Positions 1 through 8,179 are shown, numbered from the stretch's first letter. The stretch is 64,000 nucleotides of DNA from Metabacillus flavus (GCF_018283675.1 NZ_JAGVRK010000001.1:3534001-3598000); one strand, 5' to 3'. Made by a program: numbers and translations. Notes: generated by a model not told the origin, from the letters alone.

Positions 1-49
1 TTTTCAACCTTAAATAAAAAACTCCAGCCCGAAGCCGAAGTTTTGATAA

Positions 50-1096
50 TTATTTTCCATACTCCTCTTTTACCGCCTTCTCTGCACAAAAATCGAAGAA
101 CCTTGATAAAAGTTCATCTATTTCTTTTTTTCTTGCAATAGATTCTACCCACTCAACAGGAATTGCATCCATGTGCCTAGACAGATGTCCTTCTACCTTA
201 TACAATATTCCGGCCATTGTACCTGTAATAGATCCCACAGTATCTGTATCATCACCTAAATTAACCGCCTTTAAAACGGCGTCTTTAAATGACAAAGTAT
301 TGCCAAGACACCAGATCGCTGCCTCCAGAGTATGAACGACATACCCATCTGAACGGATTTCTTTTTCCGGTAAATTGAAGAAGTCAGGTTTAAATAGACG
401 GGAGTAAAACTGGAGCTCTCGAATATATTCATGATTATCTTCAAAGTTGTCATAAAAGAGTTTTTTGGTCTGTTGCAATGCTGTTTCTGGAGTGTTGTTG
501 TAGTATATTCTAATTAAAAATTCTATATAAATTATTGATCCTACGATTGAACGGGGATGTGAGTGAGTTACCTCTGTGTACTTTTTTATCGCTTCAACTT
601 TCTCTAAAAAATTAAAATTTTTATATAAAACAAACACAATAGGAGCAATTCTCATTAACGCCCCATTTCCATTGTCAAATTCGGTATTACCTCCGCACTC
701 ACTTGGAGGCAAGCCCTTTTCATATCTGTTTATAGATTCGATTGTTGTCCTCCCGATGTCAAACATCTCACCATAAGGAGTCCAATATCCTTTCGTTCTG
801 TATTGAGAAAATTTCCCCAGTAAGCTGCTGGGATCCCCTTCTTCAAGTAAGTTCTCTATCAAACATAGGGTTAATGAAGTATCATCCGACCATGTCCCAG
901 GAGGCTGCTGATAAGTTCCGTAGCCAGTAATCCCTTCAATATGAAAACTTCCTCTTTCTTTAAACTCAACAGGAACACCGATCAGATCACCAACGATCCC
1001 GCCATACAGGGCTGGCATTAGCCTCTTTTTTAACCCAATTTTCAGGAAAGTTATGCTGTCATCTCTCCATTTGTCTTCTAAGCTTCCTCTTCTCAA
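50..1096 (-). CDS. ADP-ribosylglycohydrolase (DraG/ARH family), likely immunity protein to the upstream toxin
   Basis: The family hydrolyses ADP-ribose from modified side chains, classically arginine, using two metal ions. Visible motifs are the N-terminal GGIVGDLIGVPVEF, the WSDDTSLTL metal motif, GNGALMRIAPI, THSHPR and the C-terminal GDDTDTVGSITGTMAG second metal motif, so the active site looks intact. I place the start at TTG 1096: a ribosome site resembling GAGGGTGATC (about 1101-1110) lies 7 bases before it and overlaps the toxin stop. An earlier TTG at 1123 has no ribosome site. This leaves about 27 residues before the conserved core. It follows a toxin whose C-terminus is an arginine-type ADP-ribosyltransferase, so reversal of the toxin's modification is the obvious role (inference). 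A broken copy lies at 4202-4643. Confidence 0.88.
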   Translation of the reverse strand: MRRGSLEDKWRDDSITFLKIGLKKRLMPALYGGIVGDLIGVPVEFKERGSFHIEGITGYGTYQQPPGTWSDDTSLTLCLIENLLEEGDPSSLLGKFSQYRTKGYWTPYGEMFDIGRTTIESINRYEKGLPPSECGGNTEFDNGNGALMRIAPIVFVLYKNFNFLEKVEAIKKYTEVTHSHPRSIVGSIIYIEFLIRIYYNNTPETALQQTKKLFYDNFEDNHEYIRELQFYSRLFKPDFFNLPEKEIRSDGYVVHTLEAAIWCLGNTLSFKDAVLKAVNLGDDTDTVGSITGTMAGILYKVEGHLSRHMDAIPVEWVESIARKKEIDELLSRFFDFCAEKAVKEEYGK

Positions 1097-1109
1097 AAGA
1101 TCACCCTCT

Positions 1110-3275
1110 TTACTTAAAATCAAGTTTTATATGCAGTTTATCATCATTATCCAGGAATGCTTCTCTTATAACCATCTCTTGACGGGCTTGCAACAATAAT
1201 TCTGCCTCATGAGGGAATTGACTGATTTGACCAATATAAGCCCCATTAGCACCTTTAGGTACATTTATCTCCCAAGATACCGGTAAATGCTGAAAAGAAG
1301 ATTCTTTTGCAATTGAAGTACTCATAAAACCATAATCAATAAATGTTTTACCGATCAGATCCTCAGTAATGATTTTTCCCATGTCGTTAAGATTAATAAT
1401 ATCATCTAGAGGACCTAGATCTGTTCCGCGGAAAACATTAATATCATGAGGTACTTGTGCCTTATATAAACTAGATGATAAATCCTGAATGATCCCAGGG
1501 TCAATACCATGTAAACTGTCATCAAATCCTCTTAGATATTTATTGATTATACTAAAATCACTGCCTGTATATTGCTTTAACGCTGCAATTTCTCTTTCAG
1601 GTAAATTGTGAAGCCAATCTGAGTAATATTTTTCTCCCCATTCGTGTGCTTCATTTAAAGTACGAATCGTTTGTTTATTTTCTCGAGGGAGTGATTCTGT
1701 ACCTCTTCCCCCGCTGGAATTAGAAGAGAACTTGGTCAGAATATCACTAATCGGTTTTTTCTCTACATTAACTAAAGGAATTTTCACTCCATTAGCTTCT
1801 GCATTCATAACTCTTAGTTTAACCGGTACTGGAGTATTAACAAGTTTGTTCCCAACCTGCTTGATTGATTTTTGCATATCCACCATAAATTTATTGGCTA
1901 ATGAAGGTCCAGGGCGAAATACATCTTGAATCTTATAACCTACCTTGCTGCCAATCTGCTTAAGGCTTTCATCAGCTTTGGCTAGTTTGTCCTTTACATA
2001 GTTAGTACTGTAAGGGAACTTGCTGCCTAGTTTTTGCAATCCACCTTTATCGATAAAATGTGCTCCCCCGCCAACTAACCCCATTGTCAGCCCATTCAAT
2101 AACGCCTGCTGTCTCTGTTCTTCTGTAAGCTGGTTACCGAACATATCCTTACCGCTACCAAATTCCCATGCACTGTTGGCAATGTACAAACCATAAATTC
2201 CTTTTTCCGTTTTATATAGCATATCCATGGCTTTTGTTCCCTGATAGGCATTCAGTGCATGATTCATACCATTGATTCCTTTTGCTGTTTTATAAATGGC
2301 ACTGCCGCCTTTAACTGCCCTGCCTGCCCATCCAACAACCGGGATAAAACCGGCCGCTGCCATGGCTCCTGCTGCAATCCTTTCAGAGGCACTAAGCTTC
2401 TTTCCTGTAACTGGATCTACCCCTTCAGTTGCGCGTTTGTAATCATAGTATCCGCTGAACTCTCCAGTGAAAGTCTTTACGCCATCCCATGCTTTTTCAT
2501 ACCATTCTTTGTTCTTCTCTGCCTCAATTCTAGCCTTCTCGGCAGCTATCTCTTTCCTTATTTGTTTAGCTTTTGCTTCCTGGTCTTTGAACGTTTTTAC
2601 TTTGTTTGATACCGTTTTTCGGACATCTTGTATTGCATTCGCCTGATAGGCTTTTACATTAAAATTAATAGGCTGGATGGTTCCCCCTTTAGAGGTCGCC
2701 TCCATTATAGCGATATACGCCAGCTGAACAGCTGACTGTGCATCCATACTATCCATATAACGGCCAATCAGTGTACCTTCATCCAGATTATTCAACGCTT
2801 CAACCGTTTCCGTCCTTTTCTTATCCGCTTTGTGCCTATTCGTTTCAAATGATTCCTTAGAAAATGGGGTGAGTGAAATAATATCTTCTATACTACTAAG
2901 AATGGCTTTTAACTCACTATGCTGTGAATCAACCAGTGACTGACTATTTTTCGATCCAGTTTCCAGCTGCTCTTCTAAAAAAGGAAGCACTACCCTTGAG
3001 TCATCCGATAAGTTGGCATCACCTGCATACCCTGGTACAGCCTGATAAAAAGCAAGCAAATGCTCAATGAGCTTCTTCCAGTCGCCTGTCAAATCAATCT
3101 GGGCCTGGTAGAAAGCTTTGATGTTATCCGCGCCTTTTCCCTGAAACTCAGCATTATCCACCAAAGCCTGAAATTTTTTCTCAAGAGAATCCAGCTTGCC
3201 ATTTAACATTTTATACTGATTAATTCTTGCATCAATAGCCGTAAACAATCTGCTTGAATCATAAACCTTCCCCAT
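1110..3275 (-). CDS. LXG-domain polymorphic toxin with C-terminal ADP-ribosyltransferase
   Basis: This 721-residue protein has the layout of a type VII-secreted LXG toxin. Residues 1-200 are an all-helical LXG domain. A pre-toxin segment follows at about 283-330 (VTGKKLSASERIAAGAMAAAG). The variable C-terminal toxin is an R-S-E class ADP-ribosyltransferase: R616 in VFRGTD, the STS motif at 652-654 in YGFMSTS, and an E-A-E motif at 690-692 in FPHEAELLL. An ExE motif is typical of enzymes that modify arginine. No signal peptide is present, as expected for type VII export. It is preceded by a small helical LXG partner and followed by an ADP-ribosylglycohydrolase. The cellular target cannot be read from the sequence. 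Confidence 0.88.
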   Translation of the reverse strand: MGKVYDSSRLFTAIDARINQYKMLNGKLDSLEKKFQALVDNAEFQGKGADNIKAFYQAQIDLTGDWKKLIEHLLAFYQAVPGYAGDANLSDDSRVVLPFLEEQLETGSKNSQSLVDSQHSELKAILSSIEDIISLTPFSKESFETNRHKADKKRTETVEALNNLDEGTLIGRYMDSMDAQSAVQLAYIAIMEATSKGGTIQPINFNVKAYQANAIQDVRKTVSNKVKTFKDQEAKAKQIRKEIAAEKARIEAEKNKEWYEKAWDGVKTFTGEFSGYYDYKRATEGVDPVTGKKLSASERIAAGAMAAAGFIPVVGWAGRAVKGGSAIYKTAKGINGMNHALNAYQGTKAMDMLYKTEKGIYGLYIANSAWEFGSGKDMFGNQLTEEQRQQALLNGLTMGLVGGGAHFIDKGGLQKLGSKFPYSTNYVKDKLAKADESLKQIGSKVGYKIQDVFRPGPSLANKFMVDMQKSIKQVGNKLVNTPVPVKLRVMNAEANGVKIPLVNVEKKPISDILTKFSSNSSGGRGTESLPRENKQTIRTLNEAHEWGEKYYSDWLHNLPEREIAALKQYTGSDFSIINKYLRGFDDSLHGIDPGIIQDLSSSLYKAQVPHDINVFRGTDLGPLDDIINLNDMGKIITEDLIGKTFIDYGFMSTSIAKESSFQHLPVSWEINVPKGANGAYIGQISQFPHEAELLLQARQEMVIREAFLDNDDKLHIKLDFK

Positions 3276-3300
3276 TTGCCACGCTGCCCTTCATCTTAAA

Positions 3301-3570
3301 TTAAGAATGAGTAATTGCCTCATCCTGCTCTTTTAAAGAAGTCACATTCGCTTTCGTATCCTCAATATTCTTTGAAACTGCCTCTATGTACTCCTTGGCC
3401 ATCTTGTGAATGGATTCTTCCCGCTGAAGCATGAGGTCGGTAAACGAAAGCTTTATATCCCCCAATGAAGCAGCATCAAAAGGTTCAATCACAACCTCCT
3501 TTAATGCACTTTCCATCTCTTTTAGCTGATTCATTACTGTTGAATGATCAAGTTTAATCGTTGTCATCAT
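3301..3570 (-). CDS. small helical LXG-associated protein (YwqI/DUF5344-like)
   Basis: This 89-residue, wholly helical acidic protein ends 25 bases before the LXG toxin start and is almost certainly co-transcribed with it. LXG toxins are usually preceded by one or two small WXG100-like or Lap-type helical proteins that bind the LXG domain and deliver it to the type VII secretion ATPase. Size, helix pattern and position fit the YwqI/DUF5344 group. The family name is a judgement from overall appearance, because no single diagnostic motif is visible. A second partner (YwqH/DUF5082 type) is not seen upstream, and no type VII core genes are in the window. Confidence 0.7.
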   Translation of the reverse strand: MMTTIKLDHSTVMNQLKEMESALKEVVIEPFDAASLGDIKLSFTDLMLQREESIHKMAKEYIEAVSKNIEDTKANVTSLKEQDEAITHS

Positions 3571-4201
3571 TCCACCTGCCTATTTTAGATGTATCCTTAA
3601 ATACATAAATGTAACAATCTACTAATTTTATCATTTTTGTAATGCATACCCCAATTGGTAGAAAGTCCTGCATTTTATTTGAATTTCCTTAAGGGTAAGG
3701 GAAATGGACTAGATTCCTGAAAGTAAATGAGGATTATAGGTGGTACGCAGACAGTAAAAACACCTCTCATATAACTAAGAGGTGTTTTTAAAAAGCACTG
3801 GGGGGGTTCTTAAAAGAAACCTCTAATTTGATTGGATGGTGCTTATACTTTAATTCGAGGCAATGACAGAAGTAGTATAGTATAACTTCGTGGAACATTT
3901 TTATGGAACAAGATTAATCGAGTGGTGACAGGAAGAACCTTTCATTGCCGCCTGTTAAAAATGTCTAATTCTTCCTGATAATTTGCATCTTGTTGCAGCC
4001 TAGGCTTGGTCGCTCTGGCAGGCACCAAGAGTCTTAATTGAAGACATTATAATAATCTGGTGAGATGTATTAAATACTTATTGAAAAGAAGCGGCGGAAC
4101 CGTCCCCGTGCTTCCCCATTAAGCATAATCTCATTTTGGCTCCTATAATATTTTTCAAACTTAAATAAAAAAACTCCAGCGCGAAGCCGAAGTTCTTACA
4201 A
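3571..4201. other. intergenic region upstream of the LXG operon
   Basis: About 630 bases without a convincing gene. It holds the promoter region of the LXG operon (not resolved), a strong hairpin at 3766-3799, and, from about 4150, sequence homologous to the first 44 bases of the window. That last part is the 3' flank of the duplicated immunity gene, so the duplication extends past the stop codon. A short stretch near 4010-4030 (GGCAGGCACCAAG) and 4090-4110 (GGAACCGTCCCCGTGC) resembles the intergenic repeat families seen at 41.4 and 55.3 kb. Confidence 0.5.
3766..3799. terminator. bidirectional rho-independent terminator-like hairpin
   Basis: AAAAACACCTCT pairs with AGAGGTGTTTTT around a ten-base loop, with A/T runs on both sides, so it can act in both directions. 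It lies in the gap between the LXG operon and the broken immunity copy. Confidence 0.7.
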
Positions 4202-4643
4202 TTACTTTCCATACTCCTCTTTAACCGCCTTCTCTGCACAAAAATCGAAGAACCTGGATAAAAGATTGTCAATATCCTCTTTTCTTGCAATTGAATCCAT
4301 CCATTCAGCTGGTACGGCATCCATATGTTTGGACAGGTGTCCCTCAATCTTATACAATATCCGGCCATTGTGCCTGTAATAGATCCCACAGTATCTGTAT
4401 CATCACCTAAATTAACTGCCTTTAAAACGGCGTCTTTAAATGACGAAGTATTGCCAAGACACCAGATCGCTGCCTCCAGAGTATGAACGACATACCCATC
4501 AGAACGGATTTCATTTTCGGGTAGATTGAAAAATTCAGGATTAAATAGACGGGAGTAAAACTGGAGCTCTCGAATATATTCATGATTTTCTTCAAAGTTG
4601 TCAAAAAATAGTTTTTTGATTTGCTGTAACGCTGTTTCCGGAG
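4202..4643 (-). pseudogene. truncated, frameshifted duplicate of the ADP-ribosylglycohydrolase immunity gene
   Basis: Read on the minus strand, this stretch matches the 3' part of the intact gene at 50-1096, from the codons around GCTGTTTCCGGAG (4630-4643) to the stop at 4202-4204, and beyond it into the 3' flank. The 5' half is missing: homology stops abruptly near 4643. One base is missing near 4359 (ATATCCGG here, ATATTCCGG in the intact gene), which breaks the frame just after the GDDTDTVGSITGTMAG motif. It cannot make an active enzyme. Decayed immunity copies are common at polymorphic-toxin loci after toxin exchange. Confidence 0.88.
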
Positions 4644-4742
4644 ACAGTGCTCGTGTACTTGCACCAAAGGGGCATTTATAAGATCTTGGTTTTACAATTC
4701 CATCTCTTTTTGGTTGGTGACAGGCATCGGCTTGTAATTAAA

Positions 4743-5372
4743 TTAATTTTTCCCAAAATACACCTTCTTTACCTTATCTATTTCAGTTTGTGTAATATCT
4801 AACTCACTGCCCCATTGATCAAAAAATTCATCAAATTTTTTAAGGAGAAGGCAAAAATTGTAAGCAATGATAGAAGCGCTATTAAGAGGCCTTCCTTTAG
4901 AGAAGAAGATTTTTTCCCCTGATTTAAAAAGATAATAAACACTGTATTTACCCTGATCTTTACACAAATTAATAGCGTCTTCTTTTTCAATATCTGCAGA
5001 AAAATACTTTGGATGTATTTGCTGCTCAAGTATGGATTTTACAGCATCCATATCATCATCAATACATGCAAGGCTTTCTCTTACTCGTTGATCGACTGGT
5101 AACTTGTACAATTGTCCTTCTGCTATTATGTAAAGACCTAATAAACCGGTGGTCTCTTCTTCAAATTCCCCAATTTTCATTTCCTGGCCGCGCTCAACCT
5201 TCAATAGTTTCCATGTGTTCATGTCATTATTTATTAATTTATACCCGACATCCAGATTGGCACTTCCATCATAATTTCTGGGATAAAGAGTTATTTCAAC
5301 TTTTCCATCTGCGTTTTGTTGATGCATTGCATAGTGGTTTAATAGGGTTTCGTAGATTTTAGTTTTTAACAT
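4743..5372 (-). CDS. hypothetical protein, possibly an orphan immunity protein
   Basis: A 209-residue soluble protein with no signal peptide or membrane segment. I do not recognise the family. The start is well supported by CGGAGGTAACGT before ATG 5372. It is acidic overall, with a mixed alpha/beta N-terminal half and a helical C-terminal half ending in KKVYFGKN. Its place directly beside the remains of an immunity gene, on the same strand as the toxin operon, suggests an orphan immunity protein retained against another toxin. That is inference from position only. Confidence 0.6.
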   Translation of the reverse strand: MLKTKIYETLLNHYAMHQQNADGKVEITLYPRNYDGSANLDVGYKLINNDMNTWKLLKVERGQEMKIGEFEEETTGLLGLYIIAEGQLYKLPVDQRVRESLACIDDDMDAVKSILEQQIHPKYFSADIEKEDAINLCKDQGKYSVYYLFKSGEKIFFSKGRPLNSASIIAYNFCLLLKKFDEFFDQWGSELDITQTEIDKVKKVYFGKN

Positions 5373-5497
5373 ACGTTACCTCCGGAGTAATAGGGTTGGA
5401 AGTTAATCTATATTTCTTTAATTATAAATGGTGTTTCAGAAGAACGTATGATCTTATATAATATTAAATATACCTTCAGATGGGAGGATTTTGCAAA

Positions 5498-6442
5498 ATG
5501 GAACAGTTAGCAGGCATTACTCTATCTAAAAAAGCAATTGAGATAGTGACAGGAAAACTATTAGGAGATGCTAATATATCCAACCAAACGGGACGGAAGC
5601 CAAGATTTAGATTTTCTCACTGCTTGAAGGACCGGGGCTGGTGCCAGTTTTGTTATGATCAGTTGAAAAATGACTTACCTCTCAATGAACCGGTTTATCG
5701 ACTAGTAAAGGATGAACGAATTCAAGGCGGGTACACGGAACAATACTATGTACAATCCAAAACTCATCCAGCTATTGAGTTATTAAAATCAATCTGGTAT
5801 ACAGATGGGAAGAAAAAGCTCCCTTATCTTTTTCTAGAACAGCATCTAACACCCCTAACGCTAGCGGTATGGTATCAGGATGACGGAAATCTTAAATTGA
5901 AAGAATTGATTCCGCGAAAGATTACTCTTTCCACTGAGTCTTTCTCATTAGTAGAAATAGAATTTCTCCAATCTCTTTTAAGACAGAAATTCAGTTTAGC
6001 TTTTTCAATAGATTCAAAGAAACGGCTCCTCCTCTACAATCAGCCTCAAATTTATTACTTCTTAAGATTAGTTCAGCCTTACATACACTCGAGTATGCAA
6101 AGAAAGCAGTTTGTACCACGTATAAATGAAATCCACTTCACTAAAAAAAGGACAACAATCTATTTGCCTGGTGACATTCTGTTAACGAAACCAACCGCAC
6201 AAATACAAAAACAATTAGAAAATCTCTCTTATATCCATACCCAAATTTCAAATGAACCAATGAATGAAGAATTTTATAAAGAATATGTATTAGCCCCTCA
6301 ATCTGAGGCACGCAGAGGATACCAAATTGAATTGGCTCCTTCCGAGCTTCAGGAGCTAGCTAAGGTACAGGCTTTAACGGGATTGAGGATAAGCAGGATT
6401 ATGCAGATTTGTTTTGAAATTGAAAAGAGACCCTCAAAATGA
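5498..6442 (+). CDS. free-standing LAGLIDADG homing endonuclease
   Basis: This 314-residue protein carries two LAGLIDADG-type motifs: VTGKLLGDAN at residues 17-26 and TLAVWYQDDG at 121-130. The acidic residue in each is in the metal-binding position, so it should fold as a single-chain endonuclease that cuts a long specific DNA site. Residues 270-314 form an extra helical tail. The start is ATG 5498, ten bases after GGGAGG; an ATG at 5480 overlaps that ribosome site and is rejected. It is not inside an intron or intein. It stands alone and runs convergently into the flagellin gene, and its stop codon lies inside the terminator hairpin that both genes share. A role in spreading the flagellin introns is likely but unproven. 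Confidence 0.86.
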   Translation: MEQLAGITLSKKAIEIVTGKLLGDANISNQTGRKPRFRFSHCLKDRGWCQFCYDQLKNDLPLNEPVYRLVKDERIQGGYTEQYYVQSKTHPAIELLKSIWYTDGKKKLPYLFLEQHLTPLTLAVWYQDDGNLKLKELIPRKITLSTESFSLVEIEFLQSLLRQKFSLAFSIDSKKRLLLYNQPQIYYFLRLVQPYIHSSMQRKQFVPRINEIHFTKKRTTIYLPGDILLTKPTAQIQKQLENLSYIHTQISNEPMNEEFYKEYVLAPQSEARRGYQIELAPSELQELAKVQALTGLRISRIMQICFEIEKRPSK

Positions 6443-6452
6443 GAGTCTCTTT
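6424..6452. terminator. bidirectional terminator shared by the endonuclease and flagellin genes
   Basis: AAAGAGAC (6424-6431) pairs with GTCTCTTT (6445-6452), extended by CTC/GAG inside. It is flanked by A-rich and T-rich tracts on both sides. The endonuclease stop codon (6440-6442) is inside the hairpin and the flagellin stop (6464-6466) is 12 bases away. Confidence 0.85.
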
Positions 6453-6463
6453 GTAAATTAAGA

Positions 6464-8137
6464 TTAACGAAGCAACTGAAGAACACCTTGTGGTTGTTGG
6501 TTGGCTTGCTTTGCCGTCATGCCTTTCAGCTATGGAATAGACTATATCTTCATCCTTAAGATTCTTAAGGAGCTGGGCACTTCGAATGGCTGCTGCCACC
6601 CTACGGATTTCATCGTCATGGCATGTCGCTTTAGACGGTTTATCCTAGTCGTTGAACCTTCTCCAGAGTTTCCTCACAGGAGCTTGGCTGCTGATTATCC
6701 AATCTTTCTTCTTTTCAGCCCTTCACGTCTGCCGTTTCCAGCTACGTTGTGGGGAAGAAAGCTTCAGGAAGTTCCAGCAATTCACCCAGTTATGATCCAG
6801 CTCGTTACCAAGCGGGACGCCCTGCAATCATTATCTCAAAAGTTGTAATACTCCTTGAGGCATCTGATTGGATTGAGCCAGCATTGCTTGTGCTGCTTGA
6901 GAAAGAATAGAATTCTTTGTTTGGTTCATCATTTCTTTCGCCATCGTGCGAACATTTACTTTCATAAATGACCAGACTATATCTTCACCCTCTGGAATTC
7001 CAGTAAGGGTCGGGCACTTCGGATTCGCAATGCTGATGACCATTGCTTCACCTACGGATTTCATCACCATAGCTTGCGCCTTAGATGGTATATCCTAGTC
7101 GTTGAACCTTCTCCACTCTTTCGAGACAGGAGCTTGGCTGCTGATTGCCCAATCTCTTCTTTTTTTAAAGCCCTCACGTTTGCCGTTTCCGGCTGCGTTG
7201 TGGCAAGAAAAGCTTAAGGGGTTTCCAGCAATTCACCCGATTATGATCTCTAGCCGTTACCAGCTAGGACGACTGTGCTTGTCACTGCTTATGCAGCTAA
7301 AGCATAATCTACGTCGCGAATACGAGATTCTGCGGCAGTTAGGTTTTCGGAAGAAGTGTTAACATTGTTGATTGTGTGCTCTAAACGGTTTTGGTTTGCA
7401 CCTAACTTAGAACGTTCTGCAGAAACTTTTTCAATTGCATTCTGGATTACTGTTACAGCATTTCCCGCTGTTGCTGCAGTACCTAAATCTAATCCATATT
7501 CTGCAGGAGTATTATCAGTCCCATTTGTTACATCTTGTGTTGTAGTGAAATTTGCTGTTGCCGGAGCGGAAGAAGTAATCCCAAGAGCATTTGCACGCAT
7601 ATCAGCAAATTCAAGAGTCATAGTTTGACTTTCGTTCGCACCTATTTGTGTTGAAAAAGATGATTTTCCAACTACAGTAGTTAATCCGCCTACTACTGTT
7701 CCTGCAGTAGTTGTTCCTGCAGTAGCATTTAGAAGTTTTTGTTTATTAAACTCCGTAGTGTTACCTATACGGTTAATTTCAGAAGTTAATTGGTTAACCT
7801 CTTTTTGAATTTCGCCACGGTCTGTACTTGTATTGGTATCATTACCTGCTTGAACGGCTAGTTCACGCATACGTTGAAGAATATCATGTGTTTCGTTTAA
7901 TGCTCCTTCTGCAGTTTGAATCATAGAGATAGAATCTTGTGCATTTCGAGAAGCTTGGTCTAAACCGCGGATTTGTCCACGCATTTTCTCAGAAATCGCA
8001 AGTCCAGCAGCGTCGTCTCCAGCGCGGTTGATACGTTGTCCAGAAGAAAGTTTCTCCATAGACTTAGCTTGACCAGCGTTAGCAGTAGAAAGCTGACGGT
8101 AAGTGTTAAGAGCAGCAATATTATGATTAATTCTCAT
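6464..8137 (-). CDS. hag: flagellin, gene split into three exons by two group I introns
   Basis: Flagellin is the filament subunit exported by the flagellar type III system. Exon 1 (8137-7307) encodes 277 residues from MRINHNIAALNTYRQ to ESRIRDVD. Read on without splicing it ends after five foreign residues (YALAA, stop at 7289). Exon 2 begins at ATG 6944 (MAKEMMNQTKNSILSQAA...), the direct continuation of RDVD in Bacillus flagellins. Two tracts encode the final residues: QSNQMPQGVLQLLR with stop at 6831, and QANQQPQGVLQLLR with stop at 6464. My preferred model ends exon 2 at 6876 and starts exon 3 at 6508, giving 314 residues. The start has a strong ribosome site (AGGGAGGAA). A sigma-D promoter and CsrA site lie upstream; csrA and fliW are the next genes. 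Confidence 0.9.
6509..6875 (-). ncRNA. group I intron 2 in flagellin gene (boundaries inferred)
   Basis: On the minus strand this region has group I core elements: the P/Q block GGTGAATTGCTGGAA (6772-6786), the P7 block GTTCAACGACTAGGATA (6641-6657) and the S block AAGATATAGTCT (6539-6550). It is homologous to intron 1, with identical stretches of 20-25 bases. It encodes no endonuclease. The preferred model (367 nt) splices GCT|...|CAAGCC, which matches the distance from the S block to the 3' site in intron 1 (30 versus 29 bases). An alternative of the same length, 6473-6839, splices CTT|...|CTTCGT. P1 pairing was not resolved, so the ends are uncertain by this 36-base shift. Confidence 0.82.
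6831..6875 (-). other. recoded duplicate of the flagellin C-terminal coding tract
   Basis: In frame with exon 2, these 15 codons encode QSNQMPQGVLQLLR and a stop. The tract at 6464-6508 encodes QANQQPQGVLQLLR and a stop. Twelve of fourteen residues are identical, yet most codons that can differ do differ (GGA/GGT, GTA/GTT, TTA/CTT, CTT/TTG, TTG/CTT, AGA/CGT). An unspliced message therefore still makes a complete flagellin terminus of the same length. Confidence 0.85.
6945..7306 (-). ncRNA. group I intron 1 in flagellin gene
   Basis: A 362-nt intron whose ends are set by protein continuity: exon ...GAC GTA GAT| joins |ATG GCG AAA. The last exon base is T and the last intron base is G, as group I introns require. 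Core elements on the minus strand are P/Q GGTGAATTGCTGGAA (7223-7237), the P7 block (7091-7107) and the S block (6974-6985). It carries no open reading frame of note. Without splicing, flagellin loses its C-terminal D0 helix, so splicing here is required for a filament. Confidence 0.9.
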
Positions 8138-8144
8138 TATTAAA

Positions 8145-8179
8145 ATTCCTCCCTGATTTTCGGTTCCACATCCATGTGG
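8145..8179 (-). promoter_or_regulatory. CsrA-binding leader of hag
   Basis: The minus-strand leader has a hairpin CCACAT-GG-ATGTGG (8166-8179) with ACATGGATGT, close to the optimal CsrA site ACARGGAUGU. A second GGA lies in the ribosome site AGGGAGGAA (about 8146-8154). In Bacillus, CsrA bound to such a pair blocks hag translation until FliW titrates it. Both regulators are the next genes upstream. Confidence 0.8.

Noticed and set aside
1097-1123. TTG 1123 as the immunity gene start
   Set aside because: No ribosome site precedes it, whereas TTG 1096 has a good one at seven bases.
4078-4667. Two ORFs of 103 and 81 residues as genes
   Set aside because: Together they are the frameshifted remains of the duplicated ADP-ribosylglycohydrolase gene.
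6831-7070. 79-residue ORF ending in a perfect flagellin C-terminus, as a separate gene
   Set aside because: Its first 40 or so residues are intron 1 sequence read through. The rest is flagellin exon 2 plus the duplicate terminus. It has no ribosome site of its own.
6464-7306. Insertion sequence or group II intron as the interruption in hag
   Set aside because: No transposase, terminal repeats, target duplication, reverse transcriptase or group II domain V. Group I core blocks are present.
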